A stretch of 64,000 nt of DNA from Syntrophales bacterium (GTDB taxonomy: Bacteria > Desulfobacterota > Syntrophia > Syntrophales > UBA2210). The notes below the pieces were generated by a model that was given only the letters and a program-made list of their open reading frames with translations, was not told where the DNA came from and made no database searches. The stretch is taken from NCBI GenBank assembly GCA_023228425.1, contig JALOBE010000010.1, positions 1 through 64,000 on the forward strand, read 5' to 3'. Below, piece after piece: positions 1 to 9,021 of this stretch. Both the position numbers and the translations under genes were made by a program. Numbering within the stretch: the first letter of the stretch is position 1; every line of letters starts with the position of its first letter.

Positions 1-145
1 CCGGGGCACGTCACGGGGGGTACCATCTCCGCCTTGACCGCGGAGACTGCAACCCGGAACCATCGCAATCGATGCGACAATCCTCCGGATTCCCCTCTGT
101 ACAAGGGCGCTGAACAGACTGTGATGACCCGTCTTCCCTGAGCTG

Positions 146-940
146 CTACAGGTAGGAGCGCGCACCCAGGTATCGGCTCCGGTACCAGGAATTGTCGAGA
201 GAATCGATGGAGACATCCCTGCCCGACCGCGGAGCGTGAATAAATCGCCCTCCCCCGGTGTAGATTCCCACGTGGGAAACAGCCCCCCGTCCCCTGGTGT
301 CAAAAAACACGAGATCACCCTCCGACAGGTTCCTGACATCCACGGGCGCTCCCGTTCTGAACTGGTCCCGGGACGTACGGGGAAGACTGAACCCGTTGAG
401 GCGGTAGACGGACATGGCCAGACCGCTGCAGTCAAAACCCTCCGTTTCGGACTCCCCGCCCCATTTGTAGGGGACGCCGAGAAAACTCCGTGCCGTTTCA
501 ACCAGCCGGTTCCGTACGTACTGATCGCCCCGAAGTGACCGCTGGGCCAGGGAATACTGATCGGGCCGGACAATGTAGTATTCTTCGATGACCCCTTCGC
601 TCTGGAGTTCACAGGCCTTCCGCAGGGCTTCTTCCCTGGTCGCGAAGTCACCGAAACGGACCTTGTAGAGTCCCTCTTCATATACGAAATAATAGGCATT
701 CAGGTTGTGGACGTTGAGCTGTTCCGTCAGTCCGGCCGCGTTGTCCACGTTGGAAAAGGCTCCCGCCTGGATGGTGAATCCCAGCGGGGCGATTTTCGCG
801 GCGGCCGTCACCGGCGGTTTCGGGAGCGCCGGCCGTCGGGCCGAGCAGGAGGAAAGGACCGTCACGAGGCAGAGAAGCAGTGCGACGGCAGCGACCGCCC
901 GCCCCGCCCCTCTCACCGTTCCCCCTATGACTGTCGACAT
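146..940 (-). CDS. SPOR and NlpC/P60 domain lipoprotein, putative peptidoglycan endopeptidase
   Basis: Probable envelope-anchored peptidoglycan hydrolase. A hydrophobic N-terminus ends in a lipobox (LSSC, Cys32). An SPOR-like peptidoglycan-binding domain follows at about residues 53-125, starting with FTIQAGAF. The C-terminal NlpC/P60 cysteine peptidase has DCSG with Cys171, then SHVGIY (His223) and FIHAP (His235), so the catalytic set looks complete. NlpC/P60 enzymes usually cut D-Glu-diaminopimelate bonds; that specificity is inferred. I chose the ATG at 940 because a GGGAG sits 7 bases before it; an ATG at 946 is also possible. It is transcribed away from the MATE gene. The product is 264 aa, normal for this architecture. 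Confidence 0.85.
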   Translation of the reverse strand: MSTVIGGTVRGAGRAVAAVALLLCLVTVLSSCSARRPALPKPPVTAAAKIAPLGFTIQAGAFSNVDNAAGLTEQLNVHNLNAYYFVYEEGLYKVRFGDFATREEALRKACELQSEGVIEEYYIVRPDQYSLAQRSLRGDQYVRNRLVETARSFLGVPYKWGGESETEGFDCSGLAMSVYRLNGFSLPRTSRDQFRTGAPVDVRNLSEGDLVFFDTRGRGAVSHVGIYTGGGRFIHAPRSGRDVSIDSLDNSWYRSRYLGARSYL

Positions 941-1132
941 CTCCATGCTCCCGAGTCCTTGAATAGACCGCCCCCAACGGGCTTGACAGGCCTGCCAATA
1001 GTACCCAAGGAAACCGTCCCGTTCAACCCATTTATATCTGAGCCCCGTCACTGCTTTCCGGATCTCCCTTGCGCCGGGATTCAAACCATCGTACAAGTAG
1101 TTCCGTCAACGAATCGTGAAAGGGTCCCGACT

Positions 1133-2593
1133 GTGACATCGAGCCTCAAGAAAACCATGCGTCACCTCTGGAACCGGGACGGCGGGTACCGGGAGCTTCT
1201 TGTCATCGCCCTCCCTCTCATCGCCAGCACGAGTTCCTGGTCTGTTCAGCATTTCGTGGACCGCATGTTTCTCACCTGGTATTCCTCTGAAACAGTTGCC
1301 GCCGCCATGCCCGCCGGTCTTCTGTCATTTACCATCAGCTGCATTTTCATGGGGACCGCCAGCTACGTGGGAACCTTCACGGCCCAGTACTATGGGGCCA
1401 GGCGGCCGAAACGGTGCGGCCCTTCCCTGTGGCAGGGTCTGTACGTAGCCCTCCTGGGCGGGATTGTTCAACTCATGTTCATACCCTCGGCGGCCGCACT
1501 GTTTTCTTTTGTCGGCCACAGCCCGGAAATCCGGGAGTACGAAACTCTGTACTTTTCCATACTCTGCTGCGGAGGCTTCTTTATCATCGCTTCGTCGGCC
1601 ATGGCGGGCTTTCTTTCGGGATTGGGACGTACCTGGCCCATCATGTGGGTTAATCTCATCTCCACGGCAATCAATCTTTTCCTTGACTGGCTCCTTATTT
1701 TCGGGAACTGGGGTTTCCCGGAGATGGGAATAGGAGGAGCCGGCATCGCCACCATCGTGTCACTTGCGGCAAACTTCATCATGTACGGGCTGATCATTTT
1801 CAGGAACCGCTACGAAACAACCTTCGGCACGCTCTCGGGTTGGCGTTTTGACATGATGCTCTTCCGCAGGCTGATCCGTTACGGGTTCCCCAGCGGACTC
1901 CAGTTTTTCATAGACAACACGGGCTTCACCGTATTCACGTTGATTATGGGCCGGCTGGGTACCGACGCCCTGGCGGCAACAACCATAGCCCTCAATATCA
2001 GCACCCTCGCCTTCATGCCCATGATAGGCGTCGGCATAGCGGCATCGGTCCTGGTGGGTCGGCGCCTGGGAGAAAACCGGCCCTCCCTGGCTGTGACATC
2101 GACCTGGACCGCTTTCTCTCTCACCTTTTCTTACATGCTCGCCCTTTCACTTATCTATCTGTTCCTTCCCGGCCTGGTCATAGCGCCTTTCGCCTGGTCG
2201 GCCGATCTGGAATCCTTCACCCCCATTGCCGCGCTCGCCGTGGTTCTTCTCAGGTTCGTGGCGGTGTACTCCCTTTTCGACACGCTGAACATCATCTTCT
2301 CGTCAGCCCTCAAGGGGGCGGGCGACACGCGCTTCGTCATGATAGCAACACTTGTCCTGACCTTGGGGATACTGGTCTTGCCGAGTTTTGCGGCGGTCTT
2401 TGTGTTTTCCGCCGGCCTGTATGCCCTGTGGACCGTCGCGTCACTCTACATAGCCGCGATCGGATGCGTCTTTCTCGTCAGGTTCCTGGGCGGCGCGTGG
2501 AAATCCATGAGAGTGATCGAGGAGGCGCCGGTCATCGTGCCGCCCACTCTCCCTGAAGCACCGACAAGCATCACCACCGCGGGGGGCTCATGA
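1133..2593 (+). CDS. MATE family multidrug/cation antiporter
   Basis: Polytopic inner-membrane exporter of the MATE family, expected to extrude cationic or drug-like compounds using a Na+ or H+ gradient. The 486-aa product shows roughly twelve hydrophobic segments in two similar halves. It opens with the typical IALPLIASTSS helix and has the family-type sequences ALKGAGDTRF and GIGGAGIATI. The GTG at 1133 is chosen because an AAAGGG lies about 7 bases upstream; an ATG at 1157 would also leave the first helix intact. The open frame extends far upstream of 1133, but that part overlaps the divergent NlpC/P60 gene and does not look like protein. The substrate cannot be told from sequence. Confidence 0.85.
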   Translation: MTSSLKKTMRHLWNRDGGYRELLVIALPLIASTSSWSVQHFVDRMFLTWYSSETVAAAMPAGLLSFTISCIFMGTASYVGTFTAQYYGARRPKRCGPSLWQGLYVALLGGIVQLMFIPSAAALFSFVGHSPEIREYETLYFSILCCGGFFIIASSAMAGFLSGLGRTWPIMWVNLISTAINLFLDWLLIFGNWGFPEMGIGGAGIATIVSLAANFIMYGLIIFRNRYETTFGTLSGWRFDMMLFRRLIRYGFPSGLQFFIDNTGFTVFTLIMGRLGTDALAATTIALNISTLAFMPMIGVGIAASVLVGRRLGENRPSLAVTSTWTAFSLTFSYMLALSLIYLFLPGLVIAPFAWSADLESFTPIAALAVVLLRFVAVYSLFDTLNIIFSSALKGAGDTRFVMIATLVLTLGILVLPSFAAVFVFSAGLYALWTVASLYIAAIGCVFLVRFLGGAWKSMRVIEEAPVIVPPTLPEAPTSITTAGGS

Positions 2594-2724
2594 TAACATA
2601 AACATCGATACCCTGTCTGTTGTGTTTATGGGTGACATCGGGCACCGGTTATTGTACATCTACCCGTACAACGGCCCGGCTCGGGGAAGAAGCCGGCCCG
2701 CCCGCAATGAAACAGGTGAGCGAG

Positions 2725-3759
2725 ATGAGTACACACGGCATTTTCAAGACGGTTGCGGCCGTTATTCTGCCTGTCGCAGTCATCTTGTGGGGCTGCGGCA
2801 CGATGCCCGGCGAGCGCGGGGATGGCGGGAACGGCTTCAGTATCGTCAGCACGGAATCGGACGACAGGGAAAACGGGGCCGGTGATGGTCGTGATCAGGA
2901 GGAAGCCCGGGATTACAGACATGTCTCTTCACGGCCGGAGACGGTTACGGCGCCAACGGCATACGAAAAGGAGTTCAGCGGTCCCTCGGCGACCATGCTT
3001 CACACGGTATCCATTGAAGGGTTTGAAACAGGCGCAGAGATCCTCATCCACGCCGATGGTCCGATCAGAAACTTTGTTACATTTCTTCTGGCCGATCCGG
3101 ATCGAATCGTTTGCGATCTGTACGGCCTGAGCAGTCCCTACAAGGGCGAACAGGTCATAGCCGCGGATAGCTCGCCCTGGCTGGACAGGGTTCGTCATTA
3201 CGGCCACAGCCGGAAGGTTCGCGTGGTCATCGACGGCAGAGCTGACCTTCTTGAAGAAGCCGTCGCCATGACTGTTCAGGAGGGACTCCTGATTCAGATC
3301 GGGCGCCCGGTGCGTGACCTGCGTCCACCCCGGCAGATTCCGCCGGAAATTCAGGAAGTCGATCGAGATTTACCCTTTATCGCCTACGAGGACGGAACGA
3401 TCCTCGATACGCGCACAAACCTCATGTGGGCTTCACGGGACAACGGAAACGATATAGATTGGGAGCATGCAACCTCCTATTGCGAAAACTATCGAGGAGG
3501 CGGATACACTGACTGGAGAATGCCGAAGCAGTATGAACTTGCTGAGCTGTATGACGGGAGCAAGCGTTACAAACCGACTCAACGTATGTATACTGTTCAC
3601 TTGACCCCGTTGATCGAGCTGTCGACCTCGTGGGTCTGGGCATCCGAAACGCGCGCTTTCGACGCGGCCGCTTTTTCTTTCTACAACGGCAGCAGGCACT
3701 GGCTCGCCCAGGTCTACACCTCCAGCATCAGGGCCCTCCCGGTCCGTTCAGTATATTGA
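2725..3759 (+). CDS. Lipoprotein with AMIN and DUF1566 domains
   Basis: A 344-aa predicted lipoprotein with a signal segment and lipobox at ILWGC. After a low-complexity linker, residues about 95-195 resemble an AMIN domain (pattern VSIEGFETGAEILIHADG, then FVTFLLADPDRIVCDLYG). AMIN domains usually target periplasmic proteins to the envelope or to secretin complexes. The C-terminal ~110 residues match DUF1566 (Lcl C-terminal): DTRTNLMWAS, YTDWRMPKQYEL and a WVWAS segment. The ATG at 2725 is preferred for its AGGTGA at the right spacing; an ATG at 2707 is in frame. The next lipoprotein gene starts 4-16 bases after the stop, so the two are probably co-expressed. Its function is unknown. Confidence 0.75.
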   Translation: MSTHGIFKTVAAVILPVAVILWGCGTMPGERGDGGNGFSIVSTESDDRENGAGDGRDQEEARDYRHVSSRPETVTAPTAYEKEFSGPSATMLHTVSIEGFETGAEILIHADGPIRNFVTFLLADPDRIVCDLYGLSSPYKGEQVIAADSSPWLDRVRHYGHSRKVRVVIDGRADLLEEAVAMTVQEGLLIQIGRPVRDLRPPRQIPPEIQEVDRDLPFIAYEDGTILDTRTNLMWASRDNGNDIDWEHATSYCENYRGGGYTDWRMPKQYELAELYDGSKRYKPTQRMYTVHLTPLIELSTSWVWASETRAFDAAAFSFYNGSRHWLAQVYTSSIRALPVRSVY

Positions 3760-3769
3760 AGGAGTGAAT

Positions 3770-4648
3770 GTGGGAATGTGCAGAAGGAAGGTGATCGGCA
3801 TTGTCTCGTTCGTGCTTTTCTTCCTGATGATGCCCGGCTGTGCCTCCAGGCTGCCCGACGAGGCAGTAATTCCCACCACGCACCGGGAAGCTGATGTGCG
3901 GCTGGACGTCGATCGCGTACCGCGATGGCTGCCCCTTATTGAAGGAAGTGATGTGTGCTATGACAGGATAGACTTGGCCAGGCAACGAGACCTGTGGAAT
4001 AGCCAACGCGAACGAAGAGCGGAATATCTGAAAAAGCACCCCGGTTCACGCCTTCGACCCATCCCGGCCTGGGATAGAAACACAAACGGCCATCTGAACC
4101 TGAGTAACGGCCAAACGCTCAAGGTTGAGGTCTGGGAGAGATACCTGAAAAACTTTATGGAATCTCTTCCATTAGAAAAACGCCACGATGTTCTTGAAGG
4201 AATAACTCGCCATTCTCACGAACACGATACGATCGATAATGTCATCGTCTTCGAACCTCTCCGACATTCGACAGGCCACTACAACAGATCCTCATACATT
4301 GGATTGACCGGGGTTCTCAGAAAAGATGCCGCGGCAGGGTTCTTGAAAATTCGGTATTACGGAGTCTCAAGCCTGTCCATCGAACGATTCGCGGTTATAA
4401 CCGACGGGCAGACCTATCAATCGTACCCGATCGACTTTGAGACGGATACATCGATAAAAGTCCGGGAGTGGGCATACCTGAGGCTCGATGATCCGGAGGT
4501 GCGTGGTCTGGTTGAACGCATTACAGGTTCAAACACAGCTGTCGTACGGTTCCAGGGGAGGCATAATTATAGGGACCTTGTTGTTCCGGACCGCATGAAG
4601 TATGACATGAGGACAATGCTGAAAGCGATAGATGCAATAAATCAATAG
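3770..4648 (+). CDS. Uncharacterised lipoprotein
   Basis: I do not recognise this family. The product is about 292 aa and begins with a hydrophobic signal and lipobox (MMPGC), so it should be an envelope lipoprotein. The rest is soluble and rich in charged residues. Three starts compete: GTG 3764 touches the GAAGGAG ribosome site, while GTG 3770 and ATG 3776 lie at workable distances; 3770 is chosen. It follows the AMIN-DUF1566 lipoprotein within a few bases, suggesting one transcript and perhaps a shared envelope role. It converges on the LuxR-type gene, with only 15 bases between the stops. Its codon use looks more A/T-rich than that of the neighbours, by eye only. Confidence 0.7.
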   Translation: MGMCRRKVIGIVSFVLFFLMMPGCASRLPDEAVIPTTHREADVRLDVDRVPRWLPLIEGSDVCYDRIDLARQRDLWNSQRERRAEYLKKHPGSRLRPIPAWDRNTNGHLNLSNGQTLKVEVWERYLKNFMESLPLEKRHDVLEGITRHSHEHDTIDNVIVFEPLRHSTGHYNRSSYIGLTGVLRKDAAAGFLKIRYYGVSSLSIERFAVITDGQTYQSYPIDFETDTSIKVREWAYLRLDDPEVRGLVERITGSNTAVVRFQGRHNYRDLVVPDRMKYDMRTMLKAIDAINQ

Positions 4649-4663
4649 GGAATCTCCGCTCTT

Positions 4664-5278
4664 TTAACGGTTGATAAGCAGGGCCAGGCTCAGGCGGTTG
4701 CCGGTTTTTGTCTTCATGTAGATGGAGGTCAGATGGGCCTTGACGGTCCGCTCGGTAATGTTCAGATCGGCGGCGATCTCAAGGTTTGTCATCCCCGTCG
4801 CCACCATATCGGCAACGGTGCGTTCCATGTTTGTCAGGCCTTTGAGGGCCCTGTCGTTTTCGTTTGCCGCCCGTTCCGGTACCCGGACAGCCATGTCACG
4901 AATCAGCCGCTGGACAATCTTCCGGCCCAGCCAGACACCGCCTCCGGTAATGACCCGTGACGCTTCGACGAGGCGCTCCCGCGCCATGTAGGTGTTGCCG
5001 TATCCGTCTATTCCCGCTTTCAGAAAAGCGAGCCCCTCTTCTTCGCTCGGCAGGTCCGACAGCAGAAGAAAGCGTCCCCGGGGAACCGCTCTTCGCAATT
5101 CCGAAAAGGCGGCCAGATCCACCAGGGAACGATGCAGGAGAATCAAATCGAAGGTTCGTGCCGCGCATCGGAGCCTCACTTCCTTATGTGTTTTCGCCTC
5201 TTCGGTCCTGTCAGAGGAAAGGAGGTCGGCCCACCTCTCGATCACAGCTTGGTTCGCACTGCCCAGAAGTATCTTCAT
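4664..5278 (-). CDS. LuxR/NarL-type response regulator with degenerate receiver
   Basis: A 204-aa regulator with an N-terminal receiver-like domain and a C-terminal LuxR helix-turn-helix (LTNMERTVADMVATGMTNLEIAADLNITERTVKAHL). The receiver lacks the usual acidic pair after the first strand (MKILLGSANQ). His-Arg-Ser (ILLHRS) stands where the phosphoacceptor Asp is expected, and the conserved Lys is not evident in GIDGYGNTYM. Control by phosphorylation is therefore unlikely. The start has an AGGTGA about 4 bases upstream. It is the last gene of the lapB-lapC-like operon, 4 bases after lapC, so it may regulate the adhesin or secretion genes; that role is inferred from position. Confidence 0.85.
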   Translation of the reverse strand: MKILLGSANQAVIERWADLLSSDRTEEAKTHKEVRLRCAARTFDLILLHRSLVDLAAFSELRRAVPRGRFLLLSDLPSEEEGLAFLKAGIDGYGNTYMARERLVEASRVITGGGVWLGRKIVQRLIRDMAVRVPERAANENDRALKGLTNMERTVADMVATGMTNLEIAADLNITERTVKAHLTSIYMKTKTGNRLSLALLINR

Positions 5279-5282
5279 GCGT

Positions 5283-6674
5283 TCACCTTTCTCTCAATGC
5301 GGTGTACTTGGCTCTCAAGACGGGTTTCAACAGGTATGACAGTATCGTTCTCTTGCCGGTAAGAATGTCGGCCGTCACGATCATTCCGGGAATGATCGGC
5401 AGTGGATTGTTATCTGTTCCGAGAAAGTTTCTTTCCGTCCTCAACTGGACCAGATAAAAGCTGATGCCCTTGTCATCGGTTATGCTGTCGGCACCGATAT
5501 GCTCGAGGTGTGCCTCGAGCCCGCCATATATAGTAAAGTCGTAGGCTGTAATCTTTATCATGGCCCGCTGGTCGGGCCTCAGGAAGGCGATGTCGGCGGG
5601 TCTGATCTTCGCCTCGACGAGCAGTGTTCCATCGGCGGGAACGATTTCTATCAGATCCATACCGGGCTGGATAACGCCGCCAACCGTGCTGACCAGCACC
5701 CGGTTCACCGTACCGTTGACGGGAGATCGCACGAGTGTCCGGTCCAGGCGGTCCTTCAGTGCGACGGCGCTGGCCGTTTCCTCTCCCAGGATCGAAGAAA
5801 CCTCGTTCAGTTCAGACTTGGCCTTGTTGACGAAGTTCAGCCGCACCTCTTGCAGCGCCGCCCTGCTTTCATCGATCCTGGAGCGGGCACGGGGAATGGA
5901 TTGCTTCGTTACCTCTATCTCTCCACGCATCTCACTCGCCCTGCGTTCCGACTGAAGAAGCTCCATTTCAGAAAAGGCGCCCTGTTTCACCAGCGGCCGC
6001 AAGACTTCCAGTTCGTTCTGAAAAAGGGCATAGGTTTTGTTGAGTTCGTCGAGCTTGACAGTGAGTTCTCTCAGTTCGATGGTCCGCTGATTGAGCTGTT
6101 CCTGCCTGATTTCGATGGCTGAATTCAGTTCTTTCTGCCGTGAAACATATAACTGCCGTTCACTTTCAGCGATCTCAGGCATCTCTTCCGTTACTTCCCC
6201 GGGCACCGTGAAGGGCGTTCCGGCAGCTTCGGCGCTCAAGCGTGCCGCCTTGGCCAGGTTTGCGAGGTATCTCGCCCGGTTCTGCTGGAATGATGATGAA
6301 AATCGGGTTTCATCTATTCTGAGCAGCAACTGGTTCTTTTCAACCCTGTCACCGGGTTTCACAAGAATCTCGGACAGGATCCCCCCTTCAAGGTTCTGAA
6401 TTACCTGGATCTGGCCCGATGGTATAACTTTACCCTCGCCCCTGGTCACTTCCTCGATTTCTGAGATGGAGGCCCAGTAAAGGCCTGCAATAACAAGGAC
6501 CAGCACAGCCCAGATAATCGCCCTGCCGCCCCGGGGGGACTGGGCGAGAATCGATGTCCGGATATCTGTTGCAAATTCAAGATCCGCAGCCTCCATGCGA
6601 TAGAACAGCTCCTGCGTTTTCCGTTCTTTCCCGTCAGGACTCGGCACTGGTGCTTCATGATGTTCTTCTGTCAA
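5283..6674 (-). CDS. lapC: HlyD/LapC-like type I secretion membrane fusion protein
   Basis: Periplasmic adaptor expected to link the ABC transporter encoded just upstream to a TolC-like outer-membrane protein. At 463 aa, it has a cytoplasmic N-terminus, one transmembrane helix (AIIWAVLVLVIAGLYWAS), a lipoyl-like half (EVTRGEGKVIPSGQIQVIQNLEGG), a long coiled-coil region and the closing HlyD beta domain. The start is a TTG at 6674 with GGGAG 8 bases upstream. It lies 15 bases after lapB and 4 before the LuxR-type gene, forming one operon. The lapC name rests on the adjacent lapB, lapD and lapG-type genes; sequence alone supports the HlyD/PrtE family. Confidence 0.87.
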   Translation of the reverse strand: MTEEHHEAPVPSPDGKERKTQELFYRMEAADLEFATDIRTSILAQSPRGGRAIIWAVLVLVIAGLYWASISEIEEVTRGEGKVIPSGQIQVIQNLEGGILSEILVKPGDRVEKNQLLLRIDETRFSSSFQQNRARYLANLAKAARLSAEAAGTPFTVPGEVTEEMPEIAESERQLYVSRQKELNSAIEIRQEQLNQRTIELRELTVKLDELNKTYALFQNELEVLRPLVKQGAFSEMELLQSERRASEMRGEIEVTKQSIPRARSRIDESRAALQEVRLNFVNKAKSELNEVSSILGEETASAVALKDRLDRTLVRSPVNGTVNRVLVSTVGGVIQPGMDLIEIVPADGTLLVEAKIRPADIAFLRPDQRAMIKITAYDFTIYGGLEAHLEHIGADSITDDKGISFYLVQLRTERNFLGTDNNPLPIIPGMIVTADILTGKRTILSYLLKPVLRAKYTALRER

Positions 6675-6689
6675 TGTTCTCGCTCCCGC

Positions 6690-8873
6690 TTATGGCCTCA
6701 ACTGACCCTTTCTCAATGCCTCCAGGACAGAGGCCTTCGGTCCGTCCGCAATGATGGTACCGTTGTCGATTACGACAAGGCGGTCCACCATGTCCAGCAG
6801 GGAGGCCCGGTGTGTTATCAGGACCAGGGTCTTGTTCTCGATCAGCTCTCCCAGTTTCTTCCTGAGCCGGACCTCGGTCCGGTTGTCCATGTTGCTCGTG
6901 GGCTCATCCAGCACCAGTATGGGAGGATCAAGCAACAGCGCGCGGGCAATGACTATGCACTGTCGCTGTCCGCCGGAAAGCCCCCGGCCCAGTTCCCCTA
7001 TTTCCATGTCATATCCAAGTGGATGTTTTCTGACAAAGTCGTCGACGGCGGCGACATCGGCGGCCCGCAGTATAGTCATGTCGTCAACATCATGGGTTCC
7101 CATGGTGATGTTGTTCCTGACGGTACCCCGGAACAGCTGTATATCCTGAGGAACATAGCCGATGAAACGGCGGAGTTCCGTCGGATCGATCTGGCGGATA
7201 TCAGTTCCGTCCACGGTGATCATGCCGCTCTGGGGCTCGTAGAGTCCCAGTATGAGCTTACCCAGCGTGGTCTTTCCGGATCCGACGGGACCGATGATTC
7301 CTACTTTTTCCCCGGCCCTTATTTCCAGCGAACAATTGTTGAAAACCCTGGTGGTCTGACCGGGATAGGAAAAGGTGACGTTTTTTATCCCCAGTGATCC
7401 GTTGACCCGGGATCGGTGGAGGAAGTGCTTGCCCGCGGGTCTCTCCACGGGAAGTGTCATGATATCGTTGAGCGTCCCGAGGGCCTCCTTGGCCCGCTGG
7501 TAGCGGGTAGCGAGGCTCACCACCTGGCCCATGGGCGCCAGCACCTGGCGGGAAAGAATGACCAGGGCGATGAGACCGCCCTGGGATAGTTCGCCCAGGT
7601 AGATTTTGTAGACGCCGGCGATGACGACACCCACGACAACGGTACTCTGCCAGAAAAAGGAAGCATCGGTAACCGAGTTGGTCAGCATCCTGGCCCGGGC
7701 ACTCCATCTGGCGATATAGCTCACTGCCTCTTCCCAGGCACGCTGGATCTGGCTTTCGGCACCAAGAGTCTTTATCGTTTCAAGTCCCGAGATACCCTCG
7801 ACAAGAATGGCGTTTTTCTGGGATGAGGCCTGGAGGGTTTTCCCCACAGCCGAGCGGAGAGGATTCTGTATCAGCAAGGCATGGAGGGCCATGATGGCCA
7901 TGGCAACCAGGAATATGACGACTACATTACCCCCGAGATACCAGACCACGAACAATCCCAGAAGCATGAAGGGCAGGTCTATCACGGACGTGATGGAAAA
8001 GGAGGTAACGAAATCCCGTATACTTTCGAACTCCTGTAGATTACGGGTAAAGGATCCGATTGACTGGGGACGGACTTCCAGTTTCAGGTCAAGCACCTTT
8101 TGAAGCAAAATCGAAGAAATAACCAGGTTTGCCTTGTTTCCGGCTTCGTCTATAAAGTAGCTCCGCAGGCTCCGCATAAGCACGGCAAAAAAGTAGATCA
8201 CCGTAATGCCGATGGCAAGAACCCACAACGTCTCGACGGCATAATTGGGAATAACCCGGTCATAAACGAGAAGCACGAAGAACGGTGTGGCAAGACCGAA
8301 GAGATTGATCAGAAAGGAGGCAACCAGCACGTCACGGTATATCCGCCAGTTTTTTAAAATCGTTCCCCAGAACCAGTTTTTCTCTGTGCCGGGAGACATT
8401 TCCTCCAGGGTTTTCTTTTCAAGGCGGTATCTGGGGCGGACGAAAATGACGTAGCCCGTGTAGAGATTCTCCAGTTCTTTCCTGGCGATACGCTGCTCTC
8501 CCATGCCCGTTTCAGGAAACAGGACCGTGAACGTGTCGTTCGCGAGATCGATACCGGCAAGAACACAGGCCTGCCGCCCCTGGAGAAGCAGGATAGCCGG
8601 CAGCTGTAAGAGGGAAATCCCGCCCAGCGGTTTCTTCATCACACGGGATGACAGATCGGCCCGTGCCGCCGCCCGTGAAAAGAGTTCGACGGTGAGCCGG
8701 TTTTTGACGAGGGGCAGTCCCGACACCAGGCCTGTTCGGGTAGCCGGGTAACCGTACAGTTTTGTCACCTGGATCAGACACTCCAGCAGAGGGTCGTCAT
8801 GGGCGACGCTATCTCCTTCAATCTTCCATTCCTTCGGAGAAGACTGATCCATTGCAGCGGGCATACCTTTCAT
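6690..8873 (-). CDS. lapB: LapB-like type I secretion ABC transporter with C39-like domain
   Basis: Inner-membrane ABC exporter of 727 aa. The N-terminal ~140 residues are a peptidase-C39-like domain with no catalytic Cys at the expected place (YGYPATRTGLVSGLPL), as in RTX-protein exporters that bind rather than cleave their cargo. Six membrane helices follow from about residue 165. The ATPase has Walker A GPVGSGKTT, signature LSGGQRQ and Walker B ILVLDEP. The ATG at 8873 has GAGGAAG upstream. It heads the operon with lapC and the LuxR-type regulator and diverges from the 109-aa gene. The likely substrate is a large repeat adhesin, inferred from the lapD and lapG-like genes nearby; none is encoded here. 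Confidence 0.88.
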   Translation of the reverse strand: MKGMPAAMDQSSPKEWKIEGDSVAHDDPLLECLIQVTKLYGYPATRTGLVSGLPLVKNRLTVELFSRAAARADLSSRVMKKPLGGISLLQLPAILLLQGRQACVLAGIDLANDTFTVLFPETGMGEQRIARKELENLYTGYVIFVRPRYRLEKKTLEEMSPGTEKNWFWGTILKNWRIYRDVLVASFLINLFGLATPFFVLLVYDRVIPNYAVETLWVLAIGITVIYFFAVLMRSLRSYFIDEAGNKANLVISSILLQKVLDLKLEVRPQSIGSFTRNLQEFESIRDFVTSFSITSVIDLPFMLLGLFVVWYLGGNVVVIFLVAMAIMALHALLIQNPLRSAVGKTLQASSQKNAILVEGISGLETIKTLGAESQIQRAWEEAVSYIARWSARARMLTNSVTDASFFWQSTVVVGVVIAGVYKIYLGELSQGGLIALVILSRQVLAPMGQVVSLATRYQRAKEALGTLNDIMTLPVERPAGKHFLHRSRVNGSLGIKNVTFSYPGQTTRVFNNCSLEIRAGEKVGIIGPVGSGKTTLGKLILGLYEPQSGMITVDGTDIRQIDPTELRRFIGYVPQDIQLFRGTVRNNITMGTHDVDDMTILRAADVAAVDDFVRKHPLGYDMEIGELGRGLSGGQRQCIVIARALLLDPPILVLDEPTSNMDNRTEVRLRKKLGELIENKTLVLITHRASLLDMVDRLVVIDNGTIIADGPKASVLEALRKGQLRP

Positions 8874-9021
8874 TTACATTCTTCCTCGAACGGACAGTAC
8901 GGAGTTTCCTTGCCAGGCCCGTCCCATCCTGTGTTTCATATGATTATAATGCTGTTCATTTAAAACAAATGATGTTATTTTTTCTCGCATCACTCAACCA
9001 TGACAATCCGGAGGTGCATCC
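8874..9021. promoter_or_regulatory. Divergent intergenic promoter region, lapB operon / 109-aa gene
   Basis: This A/T-rich gap must carry promoters for both directions. A TATAAT reads on the plus strand at 8945-8950 and another on the minus strand at 8943-8948. Neither has a good TTGACA partner at 17 bases, so control by an activator is possible. The plus-strand gene has a GGAGGTG ribosome site just before its ATG. Confidence 0.4.

Noticed and set aside
2597..2630. CATAAACA...TGTTTATG inverted repeat after the MATE gene
   Set aside because: An 8-bp A/T-rich stem with an 18-base loop and no T-run is too weak to call a terminator.
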